Assembly (NCBI GenBank): GCA_963969365.1
Contig: OZ017755.1
Span: 2,604,001-2,668,000 of the forward strand
From: Asterochloris sp. CNOR1
Taxonomy: Eukaryota > Chlorophyta > Trebouxiophyceae > Trebouxiales > Trebouxiaceae
DNA length: 64,000 nucleotides
Reading direction: 5' to 3'
Below, piece after piece: positions 1 to 12,700 of this stretch. A model generated the notes under the pieces. That model was not told the origin of the DNA. It saw nothing but the letters and a program-made list of their open reading frames with translations, and searched no databases. Made by a program: the position numbers and the translations under genes. How positions within the stretch are numbered: the first letter of the stretch is position 1; each line of letters begins with the position of its first letter.

Positions 1-95
1 TTGCCACCCACAGAGTGTCAGCAAACACATGGCTGACTGCACAGCAGTAGTGTGTCATGAAGCGTTTGACTGATGTTAATTTTCCCCTGTTGCAG

Positions 96-2871
96 GTGCT
101 TTCCCTCTGTCCACCCAGAGCGCTGCAGCTCACATCCTGGCCACCCAGAAGGCCAGCAGCGAGATGGCTGACTGGGCAGCACAGCGTCTGGTGAAACCCC
201 AGCCTGCTAGGGCTGGTCAGGTGCCCGCTGCCAGCCAGCCGCAGCAGCAGGTGCCAGCCCGGCAGGCAGAGGGTAGTGCAGGCGTTGTTGCTGACCCAGC
301 AATTGTGCAGCAGGAGCAGAAGCCTGCCCAGCCGCCGCCACCACCTCAGGGTCCCAGGAATCCTCTCCAGCGAGGGGAGCAGGGCCGCGGTGGTGGCGAT
401 GAGGGCAGGGAGAGGTGGCCAGAAGGGTCCAGTACTCAGGGCCTGCAGGTGTGTGCACATGCTCACATCAAACATCTGCCTGGGGGGTGCGACTGTGGCC
501 CTGTGGCGTCTGGTAGGCCTGTGTGCTTGCAGACACCGAGCACATGCGACATGTTTGCCTCAAGTGCCACATGTCTGCGCGTGCAGGGTAGCCTCCAAAG
601 CATCAAGCGCTTGCTCCAACACCATGCATGAGCACCTGTATGGGGCAATCATGATTCAGTGCAGTAATGCCTAGGCACTGCTGGCCCGGGAATTGCTGCG
701 CTCCTGTACAAAACAGCCCCATGCAGTCTTCCTTACGCGCAGCATGTGCATGCTTGCTGTCAATGGACCTGGCTTGTGCATGGCTGTTGTAGGCGCACTG
801 TTCCGCAGCTTGCCTGTTCTGATGTCACTCCAAATGCAATGCTGAACTGGCCTGGCTGTGGCTCTGTGGTGCAGGCAGCCATCAAGAACTTCTTGAGCTC
901 AGGGCAGGGCCAGAGGCCTGCTGTGAACCTGCAGCCTGTAGCCCAGCAAGGCGGGGACAGGGGCGTGCAGAGGGGGCAGCGCCACCAGCAGCCTTACCCA
1001 CGGCAGGGTTCTGTGCCCTCGGGGCCTGCGCCTGCCAGGCAGGGCCCTGACAGCAGAGGGCAGCAGCAGGGCGAGTGGCAGCGACCTGGGCCAGGGCCGG
1101 CAGGTGCCGACCCTCAGCAGCAGCCGCTGCCCCTGCGGCATGAGAAGCCGCGGCCGCCAGTGAAGCAGGGGCAGGGCGGCAGGGGGGGTCAGGGGCAGGG
1201 TGCCCAGGCCAGGTTTGAGGGTCCACAGCAGCAGCAGTTCAGGGGGGGCCCTGTGCCCCAGCAGGGCCGCTGGACGGAGCTGCCGGCTCAGTTCAACCAG
1301 CAGGGGCCACCAGTCAGTGCTGGGAGGCCTGGGGGCTACCTGGAGCCTCAGAGGCCAGACATGACGGCTTGGCAGGGTCCCCAGCACTACGCTGCCAGGC
1401 CTGAGCCCCAGCCCCAGGAGCCTCAGAGGCCAGGCATGGCAGGCCAGCAGGGGCCGCCACCCAAGGCTGGTAGGCCTGGGGCCCACCAAGATGCCCAGAG
1501 GCCTGACATCATGGCGCAACACCAGGAGCAGGCGTATGCTGCGCACTTTGAGGCTGCTGGGGGCCCTGATGGCGGCTTTTCATGGGCAGAGGAGCCGGAG
1601 GTGGATGACGAGCCAGACTCCCAGCAGGTGAGCGCTTTGCTTCCGCCACCAGCCACGACTTGCTGAGATGAAGCAGCGGTGCAACGGGGCACCCGCTGTG
1701 TGCTCTGCTCTGTGCGGCATGGCCAACTTCCACGGGCTAGTGTTGCAGGGGAGATTTTCGGTATGAGCCTGAGAGAAGCAGCTGGGCCATTGTACGACCT
1801 CCTGGGCTGCCCTGACTCAAGCAGAGCAGGGATTTGTGTGCTTCTACAGGGCGGTGGGCAGCGCCAGGCCAAGCGCAAGAACAAGGGCCGCCAGCAGGGG
1901 CAGCAGCAGGCCGGCGCACAGCAGCAGGGCGGGCGGCGGAGTGCTGCTGGCCCGAGGGCGGGTGGCCAGCTAGTTGCAGGGCCGGTGGCGGCCAGGGCAC
2001 CCGCGGGCTACCCCCCGCAGCGCCTGCAGCCGCCGCCTGGGCCTTCTGCAGGGGCAGGGCCCCAGCAGGGGCAGAGCCAGGGCCAGCAGCCTGTGCTGTC
2101 TGGCCAGCAGCGTGCTCAGCAGGCTGCAGAGAGAGCCGTTAGGGGCACAGGCAACCGCCAGCAGCCTCCCCCAGAGGCACCTAGCCAGAGCAGCGGCGAG
2201 CCAGGCAACGGCGACGGACCCCCGCCTGGAGGTGAGCCCTCGGCATGTGTTGCAGCCTGGCTTCTGGTGCGCGCGCTGCGTTGCTGGTGTGCAACAGCGC
2301 CTGCCACTGGGCGGGAGCCACCAGCAGCAATCGGTCCGGGAAGCACTGGCTGTTGGCATGCTTCCACACGCCTCGTGCTGTGGACAGTCACCAGGTCTGC
2401 CGCCGTGTGTGGCCTGCTTGTGCTGTGGATGTTCATCATGGCTGCCGCTCCATGCTGCCTGCTGCTGGTGTGTGAGTGCCTGGCCTGCAGGGGAAACCTG
2501 CTACAAAGTGTGGCTGCACAATCCACCTGTGCAACTCGTTGCATGGTGCTGTGCTTTGAGCTGCTGCTGGCCAGCTTCAGCATATCCAGGGCGTGGCTGT
2601 CTGTTCTGCTGATGTTTGTGGGATCGATGAAGCTGATGCTTCGCGATGCATGCAGGCTTCCAATCAAAAGGCAACAACCGCCCACGTGACAGAAGATGAT
2701 TGCATGCCACTCTGTAGGTTGAGAAAGACCTCCTTGTGGCACAATGACCCTGTGTGTCAGATCTCCTGGCCATAATAGATTCTCTGTTCCTCAGCCATGA
2801 GCCAACGCACACCGACAGGCTGGTCGGTGGCACAGACTACGAACGGGCCCCTCTCTGGTTCATTTCATTGA
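96..2871 (+). CDS. Gln/Pro/Gly-rich low-complexity protein, 3' part (5' end outside window)
   Basis: I do not recognise this protein. Four exons can be chained in phase: 96-448 (acceptor TGCAG at 91-95), 875-1627, 1850-2231 and 2795-2871, ending at a TGA. The first visible exon starts with a more ordered stretch (AAAHILATQKASSEMADWAA). The rest is disordered: runs of Gln, Pro, Gly and Arg, repeated QRPDM/QRPGM-like boxes (residues from about 1340-1520), and a basic patch RQAKRKNKG at the start of exon 3. Composition suggests an RNA- or protein-binding tail, but that is inference. The last exon (ending SGSFH-stop) rests only on matching phase 1 and a CCTCAG acceptor, so the C-terminus is tentative. 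The start lies left of the window. The long minus-strand ORFs over this region are shadows of its biased composition. Confidence 0.55.
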
Positions 2872-3199
2872 CAGTGGGCAAAAGGCTGTGTATGGTGAAC
2901 ATCTGCACTGTGAAGTCAACGCTTCAGCTGCCTTTCTTTGCATGAGCTCCGCCAAGAGCCTGCTGTCTCGGAAGCTCTAATCACGTCGGTCCTGGCTGCC
3001 TTGCACGATCCTGCGACATTGCACCGGACAAATTCTGTGACTGTGCCACAGGCCCACTGCCCTGGCTATTCACCTGCCTTGAAAGGCCCAGGTGAAGCCT
3101 TCAGCCTCATGTGCAGCCTGTGTAGGCTTTTGGCTGCGTCAGAGGCTGCTCAGCAGTGGAAAAGGTGTCTGTGGAGGCTGACATGTTTGAAGTGTCACT

Positions 3200-6100
3200 A
3201 TGCAGCAGGAGATTGCAATGGCACAGCAGCAGGCCTCAGAAGTGTTCCAAAGCAGCCTAGACAGGAATTCAAGGTTGATGGCAGGCGCAGCAGGCCTCTG
3301 CATTGGCGTGGCGGCAGGAGCCGGGATCGTCCTCTTCCTGACATCAGGAAGCAGACAGGCAAGCCTCAGACTTTGACATCCTTTTGGATCAAGGTCTTGG
3401 ATCGGTGCAGGCAGGGCAGCGGCCACTGAGCCTCGAGCATGCACGGCCGCCGGCAGGCACCTGAGTGGCAGCTGGTTCAGCTGCCGTCGCAGAAGCAGCT
3501 TTCCGTACACAGTGGTGTCAGACGATTGCCTGCCTGCCCTGCCCAGCCTGCATGCGCTTCTGCCTCAGTCCGTTGGCCTGCAACCAGAAGCCACCTGCAT
3601 CCCCCTCTCATAAGGCTAGTGTGTCTCATGGTGGGCTTGCGCTGTGTCCTGCCCCTGCCTGGCGCACTTGGCATGTAGGCCTGCTCAGCCTCCACTGATG
3701 GCAGGCTCAGGGCACGAGGACCTGCAGCCCCTTTACATGAGCCTGGGCTAATGCTGTCAGACAGCAGCTTCCTGCGCATCCCTAGCCTGTCAGACTCAAA
3801 CCTGCGGGAAGCGACCGTCATGTTGAGCTGCGGGCCTGCGTCATGAGGCTCATGGGAGGTGTGCCTCCAGCAGCTGAGTGCAGCCTCAAAGCCACCTCAA
3901 CCCCTGCCACTCCCCAGAAAGTGCTGATCCGTGCCTGCAGAGTGCCGCCGCCCAAACCAGCCCCGACAACCTGGAAGAGGAGGAGCTGCCCCGCCCTCAC
4001 GCTGTCAGGACTGGGCCCATCTTTCAGGACGACTCATATGGCATGGACACTCCCCGTAGCGATGCTCCCTCCTTTGTCAGCACAATGGACAGCCAAGTGA
4101 GCAACTTCTGCTGACGGCTGGCGCCCAGCTCAGCAAAGTTGACAGACCAATGGACACCCCATGCGGCGAAGCCAAACTCCTTTTTGTGTCAGCAGACTGG
4201 ACAGCCAGATGGGCAAGGCTGGGATGGGCAAGGCCGCTGGCCCAAGGCAACATCAGCCCTCTGCTGTGCTGCAGGCAAATCAGTCTTGGGACCTAGTGCA
4301 ACCTAGCTGCAGGGCTGAAGCGTCCACACTGATGCGCTGCGCTCTGCTGTGCTGCAGTTGAACGGGTTCACGAGCCCAACACGGCAAGTGCGGCGCACTG
4401 ACAGCAATCTGGTGACCTTTGGGGGCAGCTCAGAGTTCCTCATGGCAGTGGCAGTCAGGACAGACCTAGGGATGGTAAGGGCAGCAGCTTGGTCCCAGCA
4501 GTCCGCATGTCGGCCTTGCCTGCAGTAAGGACGGGTCTGTGTATGCAGCATGGTCCTTACCTCCCCTGCATTTGGGGTCTCTCCCTATCTCCAGTGATAT
4601 GAGACCCTGGCTGGTCAAGGGTGCTTGCATGCTACCCCGTTTTGCCAGCCTGCTACCGATGTCACCAGTCCACTCCCTGCGGGGTGCTGGCCGGCGTAAT
4701 GTGGATCCCACAGGTCACAGTGGCCAATTTCCCAGATTCTCCCTGTGGAACCACCCCATGACAGCTGCAAGCAGCCCTGTGTGACCATCATGCATCAGGG
4801 GCCGTGTTCATGTGGTGCTTTGCCCTTCAGCTCTCCTGTGCACCTGCTGAAAACAGTCAGCAGAGGACCTGGTGCCCTGTCCTGCAATGATGGGCCTGCC
4901 AGCAAGAACCTGTCTATCCTCCGCCCCCTACCTACCATCCTGGTCTTCCACATACGATCCGCAAAGCCTTACAACAGCTTGAACATTGCAAACCTTCAGT
5001 GGGGTCCCTGCTGTCTTCAGGATCAGGGCAAGCTGACCACACAGTGTTGTCATGGAGCAGTGGCAGGTCAAGTGAGGCAGCTGAAGAAGAAGCATGGGGC
5101 CGCCAAGCACTGGGTGAGAGTGGTCATGCCCTTCTGCATTACCTGATGTGAAACTGGTAGGTACACAGGATGTGTGTTTGGTGAATTTTTAATGATCACT
5201 TGTGCTGTTCCATATGCGTCGCGCTCTACCTGGTTGTTATGTACAGGCAAGCACATATGGCAGGGCACAAGGCAGATGCGCAGCAGATGTGATGCCTTGA
5301 ATCAGGACAATTGCAGACTCCTGCTCTCAGCTTGCCCTGCAGCCACTGTGCATGACAGGGGAGCTTCTCTTTGCGCAGTGCTGCATGCCGACACCGCTGG
5401 GATGCTGTTCAGCACTGCATACACTGCAAGTATCCCCTGCTATCCTGCTGCTGCATCCCAGGCCATGGAAACTCCAACTGGGTGCTGCTTGCTGCCCTTG
5501 CATTTGCTGCTTGGGGTCACTCTTGTCGCTCTAAGATGCCTGGCAGCATGCTGGATTGATGTGAGGCAACTAAGTCTGGAAATCTGCAGGTCCTGCAAGC
5601 AACAACTGAGAGATTTGTGGAAGCCTGCCACACCTGCATGCAATGGCATCCTAATCAGGTGGGGGATGCAGCTCATCATAGGCTCATGCAGCGGCTGTCA
5701 GCAGCGTGCAGTCAGGCAGGTGCAGTGCAGTGCCTGTCAACCCATCTGCCTTGTGCTGCAGGAAGCGAGGGGCCAGAGCAAAGTGGTCCTTGCTCTGGAA
5801 GATGAGCAGCAGCTTCTGCAGCTCAAGCAGAAGGCACGAGCTGCAGGTAGGCTTGTCAGCAGCAGCGTGCAAAGGCGCTTTGGTACTGCCTGTCGCCCTT
5901 GTCAGCGGCAACGCGCAAAAGCGCTCTAGAGTTGGCTGTGGCTCAAAGGCAGCAGCTGCTGCCGCTCAAGCAGGAGGCAAGAGCTGCAGGCATGGTTGGC
6001 AACGGTGATGCAATGCTATGCCTTGTGGTTGCTGTGTGCTGGCAAGGGTTCTCCTGCTATGCAGCTGCTATCTGCAGGTTCTGGCAGTGCTGTCTGTGCA

Positions 6101-6369
6101 TCGCTGCGGGTCCCTGCGCTTGGGTCAGACTGTATGTAGCAGGCTGATGAAGATGATACCTGTCAGATGCCATGCAGCAAGCTGAAGCTGTCAAATGCCA
6201 TATCAGACTCACAGTCTGTCAGTGTGCTGCTGCCGCCTGTGCAGGCCTGGCAGTCTTCAGTGTGCGGGATGAGACAATGTCGAATGCATGCACAGCCCTG
6301 GCCATCGGGCCTGATCTCAGCTCCAAGGTGTCTTCAGTCATCAAAAATCTTTCATTGCTGGGCTGCTGA
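3200..6369 (+). CDS. Peptidyl-tRNA hydrolase 2 (PTH2)-like protein with N-terminal membrane segment
   Basis: PTH2 enzymes cleave peptidyl-tRNA that has dropped off ribosomes. The core is clear: AVAVRTDLGM (exon 4358-4477), then GKLTTQCCHGAVAGQ (exon from about 5020), then QSKVVLALEDEQQLLQLKQK (exon 5761-5847), then GLAVFSVRD...TALAIGP to the stop (exon from about 6243). Exon phases agree through these four exons and back to the exon ending FVSTMDSQ (about 3950-4096). The start ATG at 3200 follows an in-frame stop. It gives an N-terminus with a Gly/Ala-rich hydrophobic segment (LMAGAAGLCIGVAAGAGIVL), like the membrane anchor of human PTRH2; the donor there would be GC-type (AG|GCAAGC). One or more exons between 3360 and 3900 are unresolved. 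Oddity: the usual DAGRTQ active-site loop is replaced by a shorter DETMSNAC, so classical activity is uncertain. Confidence 0.8.
5821..5990 (+). repeat. Ghost copies of a PTH2 exon 3' end inside its own intron
   Basis: The real exon end (GCTCAAGCAGAAGGC..GCTGCAGG, 5821-5847) recurs at 5963-5990 as a diverged copy, GCTCAAGCAGGAGGC..GCTGCAGG, about 142 bp downstream. Between them a second element of about 48 bp (GTCAGC..CGCAAAGGCGCT type) occurs twice, near 5855 and 5903. The copies lie wholly in the intron before the last exon. Confidence 0.7.
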
Positions 6370-6772
6370 GCAGCGCACGTCAGCAGCCCCTCGTGGAAAT
6401 CCTAGCAGCTTCCATGGCCAGCTTTGAATCCAAATGCTCAAGTCCTCCCAGTACAGTGTCATGGCGCCGTCCCTGTGGTATTGTGCTGCAACTATCTTGA
6501 TCAAGGCCATGTCGCCTTTCTCCTGAGCATCCTGTTGCTGCCTTGGATCAGCTCCTCAAGGCATGTCTTGCATTGTGCATTACGTTGATAGATGATGACA
6601 GGTGACAAACAGTTGAATGTGAAGGGGCCAAAAGGCTTGGCAACGACCTCAGGCTGAAGTTTCATCAGTCACTTCAGTGCCTGGACCATGCAACATAGAG
6701 CTGGGGGCAAAGGTATATTCTGAATACTTCCGGTGGGCTACAGCATACAGACAAATTCGAGTCCTAAGATCT

Positions 6773-9700
6773 TCATGCCGCTGCAGCGGTGGAGTTGCGT
6801 TGGTCAAACCAGATGGCGCTCCCTGCAAAGCAGCAGCAGATTGCCTGAGTGGCATACAAGGGGCAGCTGAGTGAGCATGACTGGCTCCAGATCTGGAGCA
6901 CTTCTTGAAGTACTCACCTCCACTGCTCTGGAGCTGAGCCACCATGTGGGTCTGCTCAATGTAAGCCATGATGCCTGCACCACTTTGGGCGATGCTTGCA
7001 TTAGCAGCCATTGCCTGGGCCAGGAGCTCACGCACCGGGCCCAGCAATCCATCGATTAGGACCTGCAGGGCGATACTTGACTCAAAATTAGGGAAAGTTG
7101 CAGGAGCTGCATCGGTCATTAGAGTGCGCAGTCCACCAGAGAAAGCAGCGGGTCACTGAAGCCCTACCATGGTGTCGGGAAAGTTGACTGCATTCAGGTA
7201 GGCAGTGGAGGAGTTCATTGCCTGCAGCAAGGGACAGTGCGTCTGCAAAGTTTCACCCTGAGAGTGCTGTTGGCCAGCAACAGTGATTTCTGGCAGGCAG
7301 CCAGCTCTTGATTTGCATGCACAGACTTGCTGCAATGGCGACCTCCCTTCCTGTGCAGCAGCCTCCTGCCTTGCAGAGACGCATGTGGCCGGCAACTTTG
7401 TCACACCACAGCCTCCTCCTCAAGATGTCACAACTGGCCTCAACAAGCACAGGCTGCTGTGTCCAGCACTCACTAGCAGGTTAGTCAACAGTGAGGAGTT
7501 GGCACCCTGAAGGAGAGGGTATACCACAGCCTCGATGGCTGTGTAGTTGCCTCCAGGGATGCCTGCAGCAGTGAGCACAGTGGTCAGCTGCTTGACAGGC
7601 TGCAAATTTAAGCAGGGTCCAGGGCTGTGCCAGAAGAGCTGCAGATGACGATGCCGAAGGTGGGCAAGCAGCATAACATCAAGCATCCAGCAGAAGCACC
7701 CAAGAGCACTGCTCAGAAGCCTCAGGGCCTGTGGGGCATGCCACCCGCACCTGAGGTCTCGATGGTGGTGTTGGCGTGGTAGACCACATTCTGGTTGGCC
7801 GCCAGGGCCCGCATGGCCTTCACGCCGGCAGGCTGCCAGCCAGCTGGCTTGGTGAAGGTGTAGGTGTCCAGCACCTTTCCAACCTGCGTGCTGCTCACCA
7901 TCTGCACCACGTGAGACACGCATGTGAGCTCAAAACACCCCAAGACGGGCGGAAGCTAGAGGTTGCGATGAATGTAGTGCACTCTGCAGGCCAGCAACAA
8001 ATGGAGGCAAGCGGCGGTCTGCTGAAGGGCAGGGCCAGGTCGGATCAAAATGCAGCTGTGTGCTGCTGAAGCAACCTCAGGAACACAGACCATGCAGTTC
8101 AGACAGTTATGTTACTGCTGAGGCCCCAGACGTGCACAAGGTCACGACCAGAACCTACATGCCCCAGTACAGCCAGGGACCCCACAGAACAGCGCTGTGG
8201 CGATGGCAGTGCAGCACACATGGTGATGCACCACCACAAGCAGGCAGCACAAGCACGAAGCATGCAGCACCCACCTCACAGGACAGCGACGTGGCATTGG
8301 CTGTGCAGCGCATGTAGCCGTGCTCCAGAATGATGACCTCCCAGTACTGCACATGAGCGCATACACCAGCTCATCAGCAGTACATGCAGGCTTAGTCGGT
8401 GCTGCCATCTGTACAACCACAGTTTTGACAGCACCTCGGCAGCAATACGCTGCAGGCTGGGCCATACAAGAGGCGCCTAAGCAAAAGGCAAGGGACCAGG
8501 GCATGGCAAGACGATCAGGTGTGGAGGCACTTTTTACTGACAGCCCCTTCCTGTGTGATTCTTTTACTCTTGACTCACATTGGGTGGGTAGGGGTTGGCA
8601 AAGAAGGATAGCTCATACCCTGAGTGCCCGATGACAACCTGCACAGCCACAACAGGCTCAGCAACATGACAGGGTGGCACTGGCGTGCAGGCACAAGGTC
8701 CATGTACTCCTCTGTGCCACTGAGCTCACGTGGACTGGGCCAGCGTTGGTGCCATCCGCATTTGTGCCCTGGCACAGCTTCTTGTACACGGGACAGGTAC
8801 GCTCTGCAGAGGCAGTGAGGGCAATCAGGTCAGGGGTGGTGGGGGCTGTCACCAAACCACAGGCCAGAGCGTCCACAGCCTGGATGAGCCTAAAGAAAAC
8901 CTTTGTTTATGCATAGCTCAAGCAGCTCACCATAGATGTGGTCATGCCCATGCCATGTCAGGTCCACCTGGAACTCGTAAAACACATCTTCCAGAGACGC
9001 CTGCAAGTCCTCTGCCACAGCAATCACCTGCAGGGAAGACATTCACAGACTGATCAGCCCACTTCAGACTGCAACTGTGACAGCAAGCATCACTTTGTGG
9101 TACACAAGCCCAGGAAGGTGCCCTCAAATAGGCAGTCAGCTGCCAGAAGCTGTACGCCCTCAAGAGCCGCTCTGGCTGGAGTGCCACGTGAATGGGAATG
9201 CTGCCAGCAACTGAGGTCACACGTACCCCGTAATTGTTCGATGCCGGACTGGTGGAGGTGGTGTAGATGGGCCTGCAGACAGGCAGCTCATCAGAAGGGT
9301 CTTGAATAGTCGATGCAAGCCATGGAGCTCATGTGCAGCAGTGCCAACTAAGGCTGGGCCCGCACCTGTGACCGTTGACAATGATCCAGGGAGTGATGTT
9401 CCTGTTCACGCTGGACAAGTCATTGATGATCCACCTGGAGGTCATGAAGGGCACAGTCACAAGGAGGCCATGGGGGGGGGCATGACTGTTTTTGCTGAGA
9501 TGGCCCCGCATACAACCTGCTAGAAAGTAAAACTTGGGGCACTCACTCGTACTGCGCTGAGCCTTGGCCAAATGGCAATTCTGTGCTGTACTGCAGGAAG
9601 TGCACTGCATGAACGGAAATGGGAATGGTGAGAATCGCTCTGTTGTGAGGCGCGCTGCATAAACATAACGCCCTTAGATCTGGACACCTCTTGACCTCAA

Positions 9701-12700
9701 TGAGAGCATCCAGGACTGACAGTGGCAAAGCAGGCCAGCCATTGCTGAGCGGGCAATGCGCAGCTTGTGCTGCAGCACAATGGATACGCATGCAGGCCAG
9801 AGGCAGACTGAGTGCTGTGCACTCATTGCTATCGAGCAGAAGCTTTGTGTAACTTGCAACACACCCAAAATTGCCAACAACGCCCAGCATCTGTCTGGGG
9901 GCATGCATGCGCTGGCAGCGGGTTGGCAGGCCAAGAGCTGGTCAACTGTGCTGTGTGAGACCACTTGGGAACAGTCATGTATTGTTAGCCAAGTTAGCAC
10001 CCACCTGGCCCTTGGTCAAAGGAATACCACAAGCTGCTGTAGTTGTTGCCATTGTCGGCTGCGAAGGTGGCACCCTCGCCAGTGGGATAAGGTAGGTCGA
10101 ACCTGTACTCATACGGGACACCACACTCGCCGCCTGCATATCAGATTTGGGCTTAAATGATCCGCTTGGGAACTAGAAATGGTGATGCCAGGGAGGACGC
10201 TGCAGGCTGACATCTCGGCGGAGCCCACAACAGGCAGCTGCCAAGCAGGGGCAGCACCTGCTGCTGTTTCAAACAAGGTGCAGCTCTGGCAAGGATGGGC
10301 AAGAGGCAACCGTGACGCTTGGAAATACAGTGCCACACTGACAAGGATGTGCTGATTGCATGCCAGCTGACATAGGCAAGCGTGTTAGTAAAACATGCCA
10401 TCATAAAGGCCTGGCCATCCAGGCCATGTGACAACAGAGAGGCCTGATGCAATTTAGAACCGCTTTCAAGCCTGGCATGGAACACTGGATGCAAGCCTGC
10501 CGTATTGGCAGTGAGCTTGCAGCGAGGATGCTGTGGTGGCAGCCGCACCTGAGTCGATGGCTGCGTCTTCGTAGGCGCCAGAGCTGTAGCGGTCCCCACT
10601 GTTGGGGAAATCACGCTCTGCAGACAGTGAGGCAGGGCATGCTCGGCACTGGCATAGGTCTGATGGGGCAGCCTCAGTGCAGCCTGGCTTTGCGCATGCA
10701 GGTCCAGATGAGCTACAGTGTAAGCAGCATGTAGGCGCAGGCCCGTGCTGGAGACCTACTTGCAGCCCCCCACTGCTACACGCATCCTGCCAAACAGCGA
10801 TGGCCAACTGCCTGCCGGCTCAGGTGCAGCACCCCTGATGGGCGAGCAGAGGTAAGGCAAGGAGCACAAGCTCAACAGCAAAGCTGTCTGAAGTGCTGAG
10901 ACGGAGGGCTCAACAACAACAGCTCTGTTGCAGTACACACACACCCGTGATTGCAATAGTGAGTCCAGGGCACCTGAGTAGTCATGTCATCCAGATCAGG
11001 CAGTCTGCAGCTGTTTACCGTGGTTGCCGTTGGTGAGCATCCAGGGCACCTGGCTGGTCAAGTTCTCCATCTGGTCCATGAAAACGTCCCACATCGTCTC
11101 CATGCCGCGGGCGTAGCTCACATCCCTGCAGCAGGCCAGCTAGATCGAGGTCACATGTGCACAGATGAGTCCGGCCAAGCACTCATGTCGGAGGACTCAG
11201 TGGGCAGCAGGTACTTTATGCTGAATCCAGCGCTGTAGGGCTAGCACAGACTTAGAGCCCATCTGGCCAGGACCAGGAGGTGTCCTGTCCAGCCTCTGAC
11301 TGCGGAGTGCATGCCGACGCAGGATGGGTGCAGGACCCTCTCTGCTCGGCAGGTGTGTCAGCAAGTTGCAAAGGCTAGGGATCACAGCATGCTGCAGCCC
11401 CCAACTATCATGTGCCAAGAACAGCAGGAGGCGGGAGCGCAGTGGAATCCCACAAACACTGCTGTGTCCTGGATGCTTGGGGACTGAGTCTGGAGTTTGG
11501 GCAATGCGGGCAAGTCACAATTGGACGCTTTGAGCCTACACCTCTCAGATGTGGCAGTGTCCAAGGTCCTTGCTGGACAGACTGTGATAAACCCACTTGA
11601 TGATCTCACCCGTCAAGCAGGAACAAGGTGTAGTTGGCAAGACCAGGGTCCTGAGCCATTGCCTCAACAGTGCCCCGAGAGGCTCCCTGCTGGTACTCGT
11701 TGTCAATGATGAGCGCTCGGATGATGTCAAAAGTCTGCAGGCAGACATGGTGATGCCTGAGGTCTGTGATGCTCAAAGTCGGTGACGCCTGAGGTCTGTG
11801 ATGCTGGATGCTGTCAGGCAGACCTACCTTGAGACCACAGTGGTGTGCAACACTGAGGCAGCATGGATGCCGCAAGTGCTTTGCTGTGACGGTCCAGCAA
11901 TGGTCTCACAGCGGCCTCTCATCAAATATTGTCTTTGCTGCTATAAGCAGGTTGCACAGCTCTGAAGGCATGCGTCTGATGCCGCAAAAGAGGCAAACAG
12001 GAGCTGTGCTGCAGCCATGTCGCACAAATGCACATGTGAGCTTGACAGCGGCTCAGCCATGTGCGGGCCCATGCAGCACAGCGCAGCCCACCTGTGTGAG
12101 GGTGCCTGTGGAGTCTAAGTTCTCATAGTCGCCAGACCAGTCGTAGTCGTACTCGTTGGAGTTGTCCTGCACCACACTTCCAATGCGTCCTTGTGCAGGC
12201 AGGCAGCTTGGCAGTGCTGAGCTGCATGCTGCTCATGCTACGCATGCCCAGCCCTGTCAGCACTGTGGCGCCAACTTCTGGCTTGCCTCCAGGGCTGGTG
12301 CCGGCTTCGGGGAAGTGCCGAGTGCCCCACAGCTGTGCACCCAAGCAGGCTGGTGAAGGCAAAGCCATACGATGCCTTCTGAGGCCAAGTCTGCAAGTCA
12401 CGTGTCAACAGGCATGCTGCAGTCAATGTCATACGCACTTGTGGCTGCTACCCAAGACAGTTGACTGTCGACAGTCACTAGGTGCCCGATATTGGGCACC
12501 TAGTGGAGTCCTTGCCTCATGGGTACATAGCCCCGGTCACCCACCAGCTCTGTGTGGCCGAGGTCGGCAATGGCCAGGAATTTGATGGTGCTGTTGATGC
12601 CCACAGGAGGGGCTGTCAAGAACGTGTGCTCAGCGCTGAGGGGCCCAAAGGATGGGTCACCGTACACATAGTAGTACCTAGTAGAGGGCTTCAGGCTGGT

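Noticed and set aside
899-1546. 215-aa minus-strand ORF (and 882-1226) over the Gln/Pro-rich gene
   Set aside because: Leu/Pro/Arg-rich antisense shadow of a low-complexity coding exon; no splice-consistent neighbours.
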